Assembly (NCBI GenBank): GCA_005878835.1
Contig: VBMV01000047.1
Span: 1 to 64,000 of the forward strand
Origin: Gammaproteobacteria bacterium
Lineage (GTDB): Bacteria; Pseudomonadota; Gammaproteobacteria; Steroidobacterales; Steroidobacteraceae
Direction of reading: 5' to 3'
Length of the DNA stretch: 64,000 nt
In this document: in pieces, positions 48,822 to 58,191 of the stretch
Numbering within the stretch: position 1 is the first letter of the stretch
Layout: every line of letters begins with the position of its first letter
Position numbers and translations under genes: made by a program
The notes under the pieces: generated by a model
What the model was told of the DNA's origin: nothing
The model's input: only the letters and a program-made list of their open reading frames with translations
The model's database searches: none

Positions 48822-50390
48822 ATGGCCCGAACGGTCATGGGCGTGAATTCGCAAACCTCGTCCGTCATCGATCCTGCCGAGTGGGTCGAGTACGCCGCGC
48901 GCGAGCACCCACGCCGCTTGTTCCTCAGGACCCTGGCGGGTCGACAACTCAGCTACGAGGCGTTGCGCGAGCAGTCCGCGCGTCTCGCGTCTGCACTGCT
49001 GGGTCGCGGCGTGGCGAGCGGCGATCGGGTCGCGGCTCGAGTGGAAAAGTCTGCGGAAGCCGTGCTGCTGTATGTCGCCTGCCTGCGCCTGGGTGCGGTG
49101 TTTGTGCCGATCAACCCCGCCTGCACGCCCAACGAGCTCGAGTACCTGCTGTGCGACTCGAGTCCGCGCCTCGCCATCGTGCCGCCGGGCGAGAGAGACA
49201 TGCTCGCCCCGCTGGCCGATCGCGCCGGCATTCAGTGCCTCGAGACGCTCGGAGCGGACGGCAACGGCTCGCTGTCGGAGCTCGCACGGCTCTGCAACCC
49301 CGACCGCCAGGCGCCGGGGGCCCATGACCCAGATGCGCCGGCGGCGATCGTCTACACCTCCGGAACCACGGGTCGGTCAAAAGGGGCGATCCTGACGCGT
49401 GTGAATCTCGCGTCCAACGCGACGGCGTTGGCCGCGGCCTGGCGTTTCACCGGCCAGGACGTGTTGATGCACAGCTTGCCGCTGTTTCACGTTCACGGAC
49501 TGTGTGCGGCGATCAACACCGTGCTGGCCTCGGCTGCAGGCATCCTGCTGCTGCCAAAATTCGAAGTCCGCTCGGCACTGCAACACCTGGCCCACGTCAC
49601 GGTCTTCATGGGTGTGCCGACCCACTACACGCGCCTGCTGCAGGACGAGGGGCTGAATCGCGAGGCGACCGCGCACATGCGGCTGTTCGTCTCGGGATCG
49701 GCGCCTTTGCCGATCGAGACCCACCAGGAATTCCTGCGGCGCACCGACCAGGTGATTCTCGAACGCTACGGAATGACCGAGACGCTGATCAACGCCTCGA
49801 ATCCCTACGACGGTCCGCGGGTTCCGGGCTCGGTCGGGCCGGCTCTGCCGGGGATCGCGATCCGCGTGACCAACCGGGACAGCGGCACCGTGGAGCCCAA
49901 GCCGGATGTGATCGGTACACTCGAGATCGCGGGACCGAACGTCTTTGCCGGTTACTGGAGAGATCCCGATAAGACCAGCGCCGAGTTCACCGCCGACGGC
50001 TGGTTCAAGACGGGAGATCTGGGCCGCATCGATCGCGATGGCTACGTGCACATCGCGGGTCGGGTCAAGGATCTCGTCATCAGCGCCGGCTGCAATGTCT
50101 ATCCCAGGGAAGTCGAGTCGGAGCTGGAGGCGCTGCCGGGCGTCGCGGAGAGTGCCGTCTTCGGCGCTCCGCATCCGGATTTCGGCGAGGGGGTCACTGC
50201 TGTCATCGTGCCCGAGGCCGGAGCCGTGCTGTCGGAAGCGCAGGTCATCGAGTCCCTCAGCACGCGCCTGGCTCGCTACAAGGTCCCGAAACGCGTACTG
50301 CTGGTCGCGGAGCTGCCCAGAAATGCGATGGGCAAGGTGCAGAAGGATGCGTTGCGTGCCACGTACGCCTGCCTCTATCGTGGCTCCTGA
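48822..50390 (+). CDS. acyl-CoA synthetase, malonyl-CoA ligase (MatB)-like
   Basis: 522 aa. The adenylation signature YTSGTTGRSKGA is near residue 172, then LPLFHVHGLCAAINTVLASAAGILLLPKF, RYGMTET near 317, and the hinge and C-domain: GWFKTGDLGRIDRDGYVHIAGRVKDLVISAGCNVYPREVE, with catalytic lysine in AMGKVQKDALR. The FHVHGL segment and length resemble malonyl-CoA synthetases. It activates a carboxylic acid to its CoA thioester with ATP. Starts at 48822 and 48837 are both possible; the frame upstream is unlikely to be translated. Confidence 0.85.
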   Translation: MARTVMGVNSQTSSVIDPAEWVEYAAREHPRRLFLRTLAGRQLSYEALREQSARLASALLGRGVASGDRVAARVEKSAEAVLLYVACLRLGAVFVPINPACTPNELEYLLCDSSPRLAIVPPGERDMLAPLADRAGIQCLETLGADGNGSLSELARLCNPDRQAPGAHDPDAPAAIVYTSGTTGRSKGAILTRVNLASNATALAAAWRFTGQDVLMHSLPLFHVHGLCAAINTVLASAAGILLLPKFEVRSALQHLAHVTVFMGVPTHYTRLLQDEGLNREATAHMRLFVSGSAPLPIETHQEFLRRTDQVILERYGMTETLINASNPYDGPRVPGSVGPALPGIAIRVTNRDSGTVEPKPDVIGTLEIAGPNVFAGYWRDPDKTSAEFTADGWFKTGDLGRIDRDGYVHIAGRVKDLVISAGCNVYPREVESELEALPGVAESAVFGAPHPDFGEGVTAVIVPEAGAVLSEAQVIESLSTRLARYKVPKRVLLVAELPRNAMGKVQKDALRATYACLYRGS

Positions 50391-50455
50391 TCCTGGCGCA
50401 CCATATCCCGCCTGAGCGGGTCCGCAGGCCGCTCGTCCAGTCGAGGGGACGCACC

Positions 50456-51337
50456 ATGTGCGATGACGACTCGCTCGAGGACATGATCCAGTATCAGCTC
50501 AGGTCGGCCCGGCTGTCGCGGCGACAGTTTGGAGCGTTGAGCCTCGGCGCCGGCGCGAGCTCGCTTCTGCCACCGCTCGCAGGCGCCGCGGCCGAGGTGC
50601 AGGAATCGGAGGTCGACATCAAAACCCCCGACGGCACCGCAGATGCTCACTTCGTACATCCGTCCCGCGGCGCCCACCCGGCCGTGTTGATGTGGCCGGA
50701 TATCTACGGCCTGCGGCCGGCCTTCAGGCAGATGGGCAAGAGACTGGCCGAATCAGGCTACGCGGTCCTGGTCGTCAACCCGTTCTACCGGACGAAGCGG
50801 GCACCCACCGCTCCCGAGCACGCCGATTTCGAGGATCCTGCCACCCGCGCGGCGCTCATGGCGCTGGCCGCCTCGCTGACGGCGCAGACCGCCGTGACGG
50901 ACGCCAAGGCTTTCGTTGCTTGGCTGGACGGCCAGCCCTCGGTCGACCGCAGGCGCAAGATGGGCACGTGCGGTTACTGCATGAGCGGACCCTTCACGAT
51001 GCGCGCAGCGGCAGCGCTTCCTGATCGCATCGGTGCCGGCGCCTCCTTTCACGGCGGCAGTCTGGTGACTGACACACCGGACAGCCCACACCTGCTGGTA
51101 CCGAAGATGAAGGCACGGTATCTCTTCGCCATCGCCGAGAGCGACGACCAGCGTCAGCCTGAGGCGAAGAATGTGCTGCGTGAGGCATTCGCCACGGCGA
51201 AGCTGCCCGCCGAGATCGAGGTGTACGCCGGTACCATTCACGGCTGGTGCCCGACCGACTCGCGCGTCTATAACCACGATCAGGCGGAAAAAGCCTGGAG
51301 CCGGATGCTGGCGCTGTTCAAAGCGGCGCTGGCGTAG
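50456..51337 (+). CDS. dienelactone hydrolase family protein with Tat-like signal
   Basis: 293 aa. The N-terminus carries LSRRQFGALSLGAGASSLLPPLAGA, a twin-arginine signal, so export in folded form is likely. The dienelactone-hydrolase core has PAVLMWPDIYGL, nucleophile GYCMSGPFTM (Cys) near residue 173, FHGGSLV, and the late Asp/His around AESDDQR and IHGWCP. It would open lactones or hydrolyse esters. It follows the acyl-CoA synthetase by 65 bases. Its 3' end overlaps the convergent GAF gene by 20 bases. Confidence 0.87.
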   Translation: MCDDDSLEDMIQYQLRSARLSRRQFGALSLGAGASSLLPPLAGAAAEVQESEVDIKTPDGTADAHFVHPSRGAHPAVLMWPDIYGLRPAFRQMGKRLAESGYAVLVVNPFYRTKRAPTAPEHADFEDPATRAALMALAASLTAQTAVTDAKAFVAWLDGQPSVDRRRKMGTCGYCMSGPFTMRAAAALPDRIGAGASFHGGSLVTDTPDSPHLLVPKMKARYLFAIAESDDQRQPEAKNVLREAFATAKLPAEIEVYAGTIHGWCPTDSRVYNHDQAEKAWSRMLALFKAALA

Positions 51338-52166
51338 CCGCGTTGGCAGCCACCGCAGTCAGGCCATCCATCAGCCCGATCAGCGACTCCAGTCTTTCCC
51401 GGTTGGCGTCGCTGAGAGCCTGTACATGCCAGTGGAGCTCCTGCCCGAGCTGCTGACTCAGCTCGCGCGCCGCGGCATCCAGCGCCGCCGCGGCATCCAG
51501 CGCCGCCGCGGCGCTCATCGGGGAACACTCAGCTGCGCGCGAGCCGCTCTCGCCACGATTCAGGCGCGCATGCACATACGCCCGGTAGGAGGCCGACGCA
51601 AATTTCCCGAGGTCCGCGATGAGGCGCCCGTCCTCGGCATCGAAGTGCTGCGTGGCATCGTGCGTCACGACCCAGATCGTTCCGACCGTTCGAGCGCCCG
51701 AGGTGAAAGGAATCAGCAGCGCCTCGAAGATCTTCGGGCCCAGGTCCGCCAGGTATCTGTAGTGCAGTTCCGGGTCGGACATCAACTGCAGGGAGTTGCT
51801 CTCGACCACCATTGCGCAGGGGCTGAAGTCGCGAGGCGTCGTGCCCCAGAGGTGCTCAGCCATCTCGCCGCTCACCGCGTGCGCGCGGAACAGCGCTTCG
51901 CCGCGGTGTTCATCGATGAGGCTCACGCCAGCGGAGCCGCCCCGGCACAGTCTCATGACCGCATCGGCCAGATGCTCCAGAATGCCTGCGGGCGATCGGA
52001 GCAGGTGCCGGGCGAGCTCGACCAGGACCTCGCTCTCCGCCTGGTACTGCGGCGCGCGGCACGAGCGCCACGCCAATTCGGCGGTCGAAATGACCACCTC
52101 GAGCGGCACCAGGGGCGCGGGCGGCTCGCCGGGCTGAGCCGAACGCCGGGTCATGAGCTCTGACAT
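51318..52166 (-). CDS. GAF-domain sensor-like protein
   Basis: 282 aa from ATG 52166. A single GAF domain (residues ~45-200) reads LADAVMRLCRGGSAGVSLIDEHRGEALFRAHAVSG, then ESNSLQLMSDPELHYRYLADLGPKIFEALLIPF and GTIWVVTHD. The C-terminus is a helical tail with ARELSQQLGQELHWHVQALSDANRERLESLIGL, reminiscent of a degenerate dimerisation helix but lacking a kinase core. An 18-base perfect tandem duplication (51471-51506) encodes the AAALDA repeat before that helix. It is divergent from the hybrid kinase gene and may act in the same pathway. Confidence 0.75.
   Translation of the reverse strand: MSELMTRRSAQPGEPPAPLVPLEVVISTAELAWRSCRAPQYQAESEVLVELARHLLRSPAGILEHLADAVMRLCRGGSAGVSLIDEHRGEALFRAHAVSGEMAEHLWGTTPRDFSPCAMVVESNSLQLMSDPELHYRYLADLGPKIFEALLIPFTSGARTVGTIWVVTHDATQHFDAEDGRLIADLGKFASASYRAYVHARLNRGESGSRAAECSPMSAAAALDAAAALDAAARELSQQLGQELHWHVQALSDANRERLESLIGLMDGLTAVAANAATPAPL
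51471..51506 (-). repeat. 18-bp perfect tandem duplication in the GAF-protein gene
   Basis: Units 51471-51488 and 51489-51506 are identical and encode ALDAAA twice in the linker between GAF domain and C-terminal helix. Replication slippage would alter linker length by six residues. Confidence 0.75.
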
Positions 52167-52286
52167 GAGCGAAATCCTCGAAGACGAGCGTGCCGCCGAG
52201 CGGTAGCTTCGTTGGCGCGCAGCTCGGGGGATGCAGCGAGGATTATATGCCTGCGGCCGGCCGGGCACGCGCGGGCGCAGGCGCCG

Positions 52287-52295
52287 TGCTATAAT
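52287..52295 (+). promoter_or_regulatory. extended -10 promoter of the hybrid kinase
   Basis: TGCTATAAT is a perfect extended -10 box, about 107 bases before the ATG at 52402. The -35 region is GC-rich and poor, as is common with extended -10 promoters. Confidence 0.55.
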
Positions 52296-52401
52296 TGCAC
52301 AGGCAAAGTTCACGTATCACTCCTTTGCGGCACTCAGCCACAATGGGCACTGATCGCAGCATCATGGCACCGCACGCCGTGCGTGTTCGTCACGCGCCCA
52401 C

Positions 52402-55400
52402 ATGACACCCGAAAGCTCCAAGTCCGCTCAGCCCGGCGAATCAGCCTGCGAACCCGCGGAGGTTCCCGCCGCGCCGGATGATTTCGTCGAGCAGGCTCTG
52501 CTGCCATTCCCGGTGGTGGGCATCGGCGCATCGGCCGGGGGAGTCGAAGCCCTCAACGCGTTCTTCGACGGACTGCCGCGGGAAAGCGCCATGGCGTTCG
52601 TGGTCGTTCAGCATCTGCCCCCCGAGCGCGAGAGCCTGATGGCGGAGATCCTCGCGCGTCACACGCACCTGCCGGTGCTGCAGGTGACGGGCGGGCTGAC
52701 GCTGCAGGCGGGCCATGTCTACGTCACCCGCCCCGGCTTCACGGTGACTCTCGAGCGCGGCGTTTTCAGGCTCGGCGAGCCCGTCGAGAAGCGCGGCCAT
52801 CGCCGTCCGGTCGACGACTTCTTTCGCTCCCTGGCCGACATGCAGCAGGAGAAGGCGATCGCCGTCGTGCTCTCCGGGATGGGCACGAACGGCACCGCGG
52901 GCGCCCGGGCGATCAAGGCCGCCGGTGGTCTGTGCTTCGCGCAGTCGCCCGAGAGCGCCGAATTTCCCGCGATGCCCACGAGCCTGATCCACGCCGGCTA
53001 CGCGGATCAGGTACTGCCGCCCGGGGACATCGGGCGGGCCATCGTTCAATACCTGAAGTATTCGAGCTTCGACGCCGCAGGCTCGGCGGCGGCGCGCGGG
53101 CAGGAGATCCTGCAGCGCGAGCGCCAGCACCTGAGCGAGATTCTCGCGATCCTGCGAACGCACACGGGTCACGATTTCGGCGGCTACAAGAAGGGTACCG
53201 TGCTGCGCCGTCTGCAGCGGCGCATGGGACTCGCCTCGCTGTTCACGCTGGCTGACTACGCGGCGCGACTGCACGACAGCGCGGACGAGGTGGGCGCGCT
53301 GGCCAACGACCTGATGATCAACGTCACCGGTTTCTTTCGCGATTTACAGGCGTGGGAGACGCTGCGCGAACTGGTGGTACGGCCGCTCGTGACCGGGTGG
53401 CAAAGCAATATACCGATTCGCGCCTGGGTGTCGGCGTGCTCGAGCGGCGAGGAGGCCTACTCGCTCGCCATGCTGCTCGCCGAGGAAATCCTGCGCTCCG
53501 GCAAGAGCATCGAGGTGAAGATCTTCGCCACCGATGCGGCCGTCAAGGCGCTCGATTTGGCGCGCGCGGGCGTGTACCCGGGAGGCATCGAGGGGGATCT
53601 GTCACTCGAGCGCCTCGACCGCTTCTTCGAGAAGGAGGAGCACGTGTACCGGATCCGCAAGCCGATCCGCGACATGGTGGTGTTCGCTCCGCAGAACGTG
53701 TTGCGCGACCCGCCGTTCTCACACGTCGATATCTGCACCTGCCGCAATCTGCTCATTTATCTCGAGCCCGACGTCCAGGAGCGCGTGCTGGCGCTGCTGC
53801 ATTTCGCGCTCAAGCATGGTGGCACGCTGTTCCTCGGCAGTGCGGAAACGCCGGGCTCGCTGAAGGGCGTGTTCGAGGCGGTCAGCCTCAAGCATCGCAT
53901 TTACCGCCGCATCGGCCCGCACGGCCATCGCCATCCGGAGCTTCCCGCAATAGCCGCGCGCATGATCGCCGCGGCGCCGCGGCTGGCACCGTACAGCCCG
54001 CGCCCGGCAACGTCCTTTGCCGTGCAACAGGCGCTGTTCGAGCAGTTCGGGCCGCCCACGGTGGTGGTGGATGCGCAGGATCGCATCGTCTATTTCCATG
54101 GTGACACCACGCCTTTTCTGATTCAGCCGCTCGGCGAACCGACGCGCGATCTGTTCGAGGTGCTGCACCTCGGCATCCGCTCCGCGATACGAAACGCTGT
54201 GAGTCAGGTACGTGCCGGCGGCGGACGTATCGTGATCGAGGCGGCCGACATGCAAAACGGCGCCGGTGTGCCACAGGTTCGCATTACGGTCGCACCGCTG
54301 GTGGCGGCGGGTGGCCCGGGATACCTCCGGGTGAGCTTCCAGCCCGAGGGCTCGCCCGCACCCGCTGCTGCGCCGGGCTCGGCCGTGCGCACCGTGCCAG
54401 CGGAGGGCGTGACGAAAGATTCCGCGAACGACGCGCTGCTGCAGGAGGAGCTGCGCATCGCGCGCCGCGAGCTGCAAAGCACCGTCGAGGCGTTCGAGTC
54501 CAGCAACGAGGAGCTGAAGGCTTCCAACGAGGAAGTCATCTCGATCAACGAGGAGCTGCAAAGCACCAACGAGGAGCTGGAGACCAGCAAGGAAGAGCTC
54601 CAGTCGATGAACGAGGAGCTGATCACCGTCAATGGACAGCTGCAGTCGAAGATCGCTGAGCTCGAGGCCGCCAATAATGACCTGTCCAACCTGTGGAGCA
54701 GCACCAGTATCGGGGTCGTCTTTCTGGATCTGCAGCTGCAGGTACGGCGCTTCACACCGGCGATGAACGAGCTGATCGCGCTGCGACCGTCGGACATCGG
54801 GCGACCGATCGATCACTTCCAGCCCAAATTCAGCGACGGCGATCTCGCCGAGGAAGCGCGCCTGGTGCTCGCGACCCTGATCCCCTCGGAAGCCGAAACA
54901 CGCACTCATGGCGGCGCCTGGTACCTGCGGCGTACGATCCCTTATCGCACCGCCGACAATCGCATCGACGGCATTGTCATCACCTTCGTGGACATCACGG
55001 CGCGCAAGCGCGCGGAGCAGGCCATCGATGCCGTCCAGGCGCGTCTGCAGGCAACCATCGACCAGATGCCGGCCGCCATCCTGATGGTGGAGGCTCCGAC
55101 CGGCACGGTCATCTACGGCAACCAACGCGCCGCGACCCTCTTCGGCCTGCCCTTCCCGCTGCCGCTGCTCGGCGCGCCATGGAGCTCGGCGTCGATCGCC
55201 TTCAAGGGCCTGGATCCGAACGGCCGGGTGTACGAGGCGCAGGAGTGGCCCCTGGCGCGCACGCTCGCCTCGGGCGCGACGGTCAGCGACGAGGAATTCG
55301 ATTTTCTGCGTGCGGACGGCACGCGAGGTTCGCTGTCGGTCAGCTCGGCGCCGATCAGCGATCGCACGGGCCAAATCGTCGCCGCGGTCGCGACGTTCTG

Positions 55401-57021
55401 GGACATCAGCGACCGCAAACGCATGGAAGCGACCCTGCGCGAAAGCGAGCAGCGCTTCAGGCTGCTGCTGGAGAACACGGCCGACTACGCGATTTTCATG
55501 ATCGACGACCAGGGCCGCATCAGCACCTGGAACAGCGGGGCGGAGCGCCTGCTCGGCTGGAGCGAGAGCGAAGTGGTCGGACGTCCTGCAGCGATGCTTT
55601 ACACCCCCGAGGATCGCACGCTGGGAGTGCCCGAGCGGCAGTTGCGCCTGGCGCTCGAGGGCGGCAAGGCGAGCGAGGAGCGCGCCTACATGAGAAAGGA
55701 CGCCAGCCGCTTCTGGGCGAGCGGCACACTGACGGCGATTCGCGACTCAAGCGGTGCCGTTCCGGGCTTTGCGTGTGTCATGCGTGATCACACCGAGCTC
55801 AGGCAGGCGCGGGAGCATCTGCACCAGGCATTGCGGGCGTCCGAGGAATTGCGCCTGAGCGCCGAGCGTGCCAACCACGCCAAGGACGATTTCATCTCGA
55901 CGGTCAGCCACGAGCTGCGTACCCCGCTCAACACCATCCGTCTGTGGTCGGGGCTGTTCCTGGGCGGCAAGGTGACCGCGGAGAACCTCGATTCGGGTTT
56001 TCAGACGATCGATCGCGCGGCCAGGGCCCAGCAGGCGCTCATCGACGATCTGCTGGACACCTCAAGGATGGCCTCAGGGAAGCTGCGTCTGGCGTTGCGC
56101 GAGACCCGGCTTGCAGAGGTCGTGCAGGGCGCGATTGACGCCGTGCTGCCCAATGCGGCCTCCCGCAGCATCAGGCTGGAATCGCGGCTCAGTGACGAAG
56201 TGGGCGTGGTGCGCGCCGATCCGGATAGGATTCAGCAGGTGGTCTTGAATCTGTTGAGCAATGCCGTGAAGTTCACCCCTTCGGGCGGAGCCATCGAGGT
56301 CGAGTTGTCCCGGGACGGCGGCGCCGTGCAGATCGTCGTTCGCGACAACGGCATAGGTATTCGTCCCGACTTCCTGCCGCTGGTGTTCGATCGCTTCAAG
56401 CAGGCTGAAGCGGTGACCAGCCGACAGCATACGGGGCTGGGCCTGGGATTGGCCATCGCCCGGGAGCTGGTGGAGCTGCACGGCGGCTCGATCAGCGCGC
56501 ACAGTGAGGGGGAGGGACGCGGCTCGGCCTTTACCGTGCGATTGCCGCTCGCGCGACGACAGGAATTGCCGGTTGCGGACGGCGACGCCGCGGCCGGCGG
56601 GGACGCGAAGCTCGCGGGGATGCAGGTGCTCATCGTCGAGGATGAATCGGCAGCGGCGGAGGCGATGTGGCAGTTCCTCGAGGCGGCCGGAGCGCGCGTG
56701 CGCATCGCGACCTCGGCGGCCACCGCAAGAGAGGCGCTGGCGTTGCACCGTCCGAATGTGGTGGTCTGCGATATCGGACTTCCCGGCGAGGATGGCTATC
56801 AGCTGCTGGCCAGCATTCGCAAACGTGAGGGCGAAGGGCATACGCCACGCGTGGGCGCGGTGGCAGTCACGGCGTTCGCCCGCGACGATGATCGCCGGCA
56901 CGCGCTCGAGGCGGGCTTCGATGAGCACGTACCGAAGCCCGTTGATCCCGGGCAGCTCATCGACGTGCTTACGAAGGTCGTGGGCGCCCCGGTGAGCAGC
57001 GCCAGAACGTTGCGCGACTGA
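52402..57021 (+). CDS. giant CheB-CheR-PAS-histidine kinase-receiver hybrid
   Basis: 1539 aa. Order of domains: CheB methylesterase (about 38-215; GIGASAGGVEAL, SGMGTNGTAG), CheR methyltransferase (about 230-495; VSACSSGEEAYSLAMLL for SAM, then DPPFSHVDICTCRNLLIYL), a PAS-like segment, an 85-residue coiled coil (about 679-765; repeated SNEELKASNEE/STNEELETSKEEL units), three PAS domains, HisKA with His in FISTVSHELRTPLN near 1170, HATPase (NLLSNAVKF, DNGIGI, GLGLGLAIA) and a receiver (VLIVEDES near 1410, CDIGLPGEDGY near 1453). It is a self-contained signalling protein of a class common in soil bacteria, with no MCP or CheA genes nearby. The CheB and CheR parts may act on a different partner or be regulatory only. 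Confidence 0.95.
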   Translation: MTPESSKSAQPGESACEPAEVPAAPDDFVEQALLPFPVVGIGASAGGVEALNAFFDGLPRESAMAFVVVQHLPPERESLMAEILARHTHLPVLQVTGGLTLQAGHVYVTRPGFTVTLERGVFRLGEPVEKRGHRRPVDDFFRSLADMQQEKAIAVVLSGMGTNGTAGARAIKAAGGLCFAQSPESAEFPAMPTSLIHAGYADQVLPPGDIGRAIVQYLKYSSFDAAGSAAARGQEILQRERQHLSEILAILRTHTGHDFGGYKKGTVLRRLQRRMGLASLFTLADYAARLHDSADEVGALANDLMINVTGFFRDLQAWETLRELVVRPLVTGWQSNIPIRAWVSACSSGEEAYSLAMLLAEEILRSGKSIEVKIFATDAAVKALDLARAGVYPGGIEGDLSLERLDRFFEKEEHVYRIRKPIRDMVVFAPQNVLRDPPFSHVDICTCRNLLIYLEPDVQERVLALLHFALKHGGTLFLGSAETPGSLKGVFEAVSLKHRIYRRIGPHGHRHPELPAIAARMIAAAPRLAPYSPRPATSFAVQQALFEQFGPPTVVVDAQDRIVYFHGDTTPFLIQPLGEPTRDLFEVLHLGIRSAIRNAVSQVRAGGGRIVIEAADMQNGAGVPQVRITVAPLVAAGGPGYLRVSFQPEGSPAPAAAPGSAVRTVPAEGVTKDSANDALLQEELRIARRELQSTVEAFESSNEELKASNEEVISINEELQSTNEELETSKEELQSMNEELITVNGQLQSKIAELEAANNDLSNLWSSTSIGVVFLDLQLQVRRFTPAMNELIALRPSDIGRPIDHFQPKFSDGDLAEEARLVLATLIPSEAETRTHGGAWYLRRTIPYRTADNRIDGIVITFVDITARKRAEQAIDAVQARLQATIDQMPAAILMVEAPTGTVIYGNQRAATLFGLPFPLPLLGAPWSSASIAFKGLDPNGRVYEAQEWPLARTLASGATVSDEEFDFLRADGTRGSLSVSSAPISDRTGQIVAAVATFWDISDRKRMEATLRESEQRFRLLLENTADYAIFMIDDQGRISTWNSGAERLLGWSESEVVGRPAAMLYTPEDRTLGVPERQLRLALEGGKASEERAYMRKDASRFWASGTLTAIRDSSGAVPGFACVMRDHTELRQAREHLHQALRASEELRLSAERANHAKDDFISTVSHELRTPLNTIRLWSGLFLGGKVTAENLDSGFQTIDRAARAQQALIDDLLDTSRMASGKLRLALRETRLAEVVQGAIDAVLPNAASRSIRLESRLSDEVGVVRADPDRIQQVVLNLLSNAVKFTPSGGAIEVELSRDGGAVQIVVRDNGIGIRPDFLPLVFDRFKQAEAVTSRQHTGLGLGLAIARELVELHGGSISAHSEGEGRGSAFTVRLPLARRQELPVADGDAAAGGDAKLAGMQVLIVEDESAAAEAMWQFLEAAGARVRIATSAATAREALALHRPNVVVCDIGLPGEDGYQLLASIRKREGEGHTPRVGAVAVTAFARDDDRRHALEAGFDEHVPKPVDPGQLIDVLTKVVGAPVSSARTLRD

Positions 57022-57029
57022 TCGGCGGC

Positions 57030-58163
57030 TCAGGGGCGCCGGCTCAGGACCTCTGCGATGGGGGCGGCGGCGGCCGGTACCGCCTGCCGGTAGTCCTGGC
57101 CCAGCAGCGCCGCCACGGTTGCCGCAATCTGGGCCTGGCTGACCGGTGCGGTGTGAGTGCGCTCGCCGAGCGGTGGAGTGTCCGGGCCCAGCACCGCGAT
57201 CCAGATGTTTTCCGAGCCTGGCTGCCCGACGCCGTGCTCCTTCCAATCGATCGGCCCGCTGCCGCGGCCATGATCGGTCGTGATGATGAAGGTAGTCCGA
57301 TCGCGATACGCCGGCAGGCCCTGCAGGGTGTGCCAAAGCTCTTCGACGAACCGATCGAACAGGTGCGCGCTGTGCAGCACCAGGTCGTAGCGACCCGCGT
57401 GCGCCCAGTTGTCGGTCTCGCCGTAGCCGACGAACAATACCCTTGGTGAGTGTTCGCGCAACGAGTCGAGCAACCGGACCTGCAGGAACGCGTTGTAGAC
57501 ATCCCCGTCGTCCAGCCTGGTCGTGGACCGGTAGAGTTGGTTCAGCAGCTCCTGCCGCGGGGTGAGTTGGCCGCGATAGGGCAGGTCCCATCCGACCTGC
57601 AGCGGCAGGCCGCTGCGGCGAACGTTGAAGATATCCTTGAACGTCTCCCAGGTTGCGTACACGCTCACGCGCCCGTGCAGCTCCGGCAGACCGTTCAGCC
57701 ATTCGAACACCGTGGGGTTGGGATTCGGGCCGAACCGGTTGGAGTCGATGCGCGGATCGGGGTGGCCGGTCAGCATTTCATTGTATCCGGGGTAGGAGAA
57801 GGCCAAGCCGTTGGTGACGCGGGCGATGCTGCCTTTGGCCTGGTTGCCGAAGACCTGGCCGCGCGCGGCGACGGTCGTCCACAGGAACGGAAACAGCGCC
57901 CGGCGGCGCTCATCCGGGTCGGCGCGCCAGAATTCGCGGCGCAGGTCCTGTTCCTTGTCCCAGATGCCGCCGTTTTTCTCGTTCAACAGCGTGGGGTCGG
58001 CGCCGGTGAAAATCTCCTGCCAGCGAAGGCCGTCGCTCACGATGAGCACGACGTTGCGCGTCTTCGGCGGCGTCGCTGTCTGAGCGCGCGCGGCGGGCTG
58101 CAGCGCGCCGAGCGCCAGCAGCACAGCGCACCAGAGGCTACGCGAGGCAATCCGGGGCAACAT
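57030..58163 (-). CDS. exported alkaline-phosphatase-superfamily phosphodiesterase
   Basis: 377 aa from ATG 58163, with signal peptide (LWCAVLLALGALQPAARAQ). The alkaline-phosphatase-like core reads RNVVLIVSDGLRWQEIFTGAD (first metal Asp), SYPGYNEMLTGHPD, FVGYGETDNWAHAGRYD (second Asp/His) and TFIITTDHGRGSG (metal D-H) with WKEHGVGQPG. Type I phosphodiesterase/nucleotide pyrophosphatase or sulfatase-like; Ser/Thr nucleophile assignment is unclear. Last gene of the Rieske operon, 28 bases after the MFS gene. Confidence 0.85.
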   Translation of the reverse strand: MLPRIASRSLWCAVLLALGALQPAARAQTATPPKTRNVVLIVSDGLRWQEIFTGADPTLLNEKNGGIWDKEQDLRREFWRADPDERRRALFPFLWTTVAARGQVFGNQAKGSIARVTNGLAFSYPGYNEMLTGHPDPRIDSNRFGPNPNPTVFEWLNGLPELHGRVSVYATWETFKDIFNVRRSGLPLQVGWDLPYRGQLTPRQELLNQLYRSTTRLDDGDVYNAFLQVRLLDSLREHSPRVLFVGYGETDNWAHAGRYDLVLHSAHLFDRFVEELWHTLQGLPAYRDRTTFIITTDHGRGSGPIDWKEHGVGQPGSENIWIAVLGPDTPPLGERTHTAPVSQAQIAATVAALLGQDYRQAVPAAAAPIAEVLSRRP

Positions 58164-58191
58164 CAGCACAGGATGCTCATGATACAGGCGT

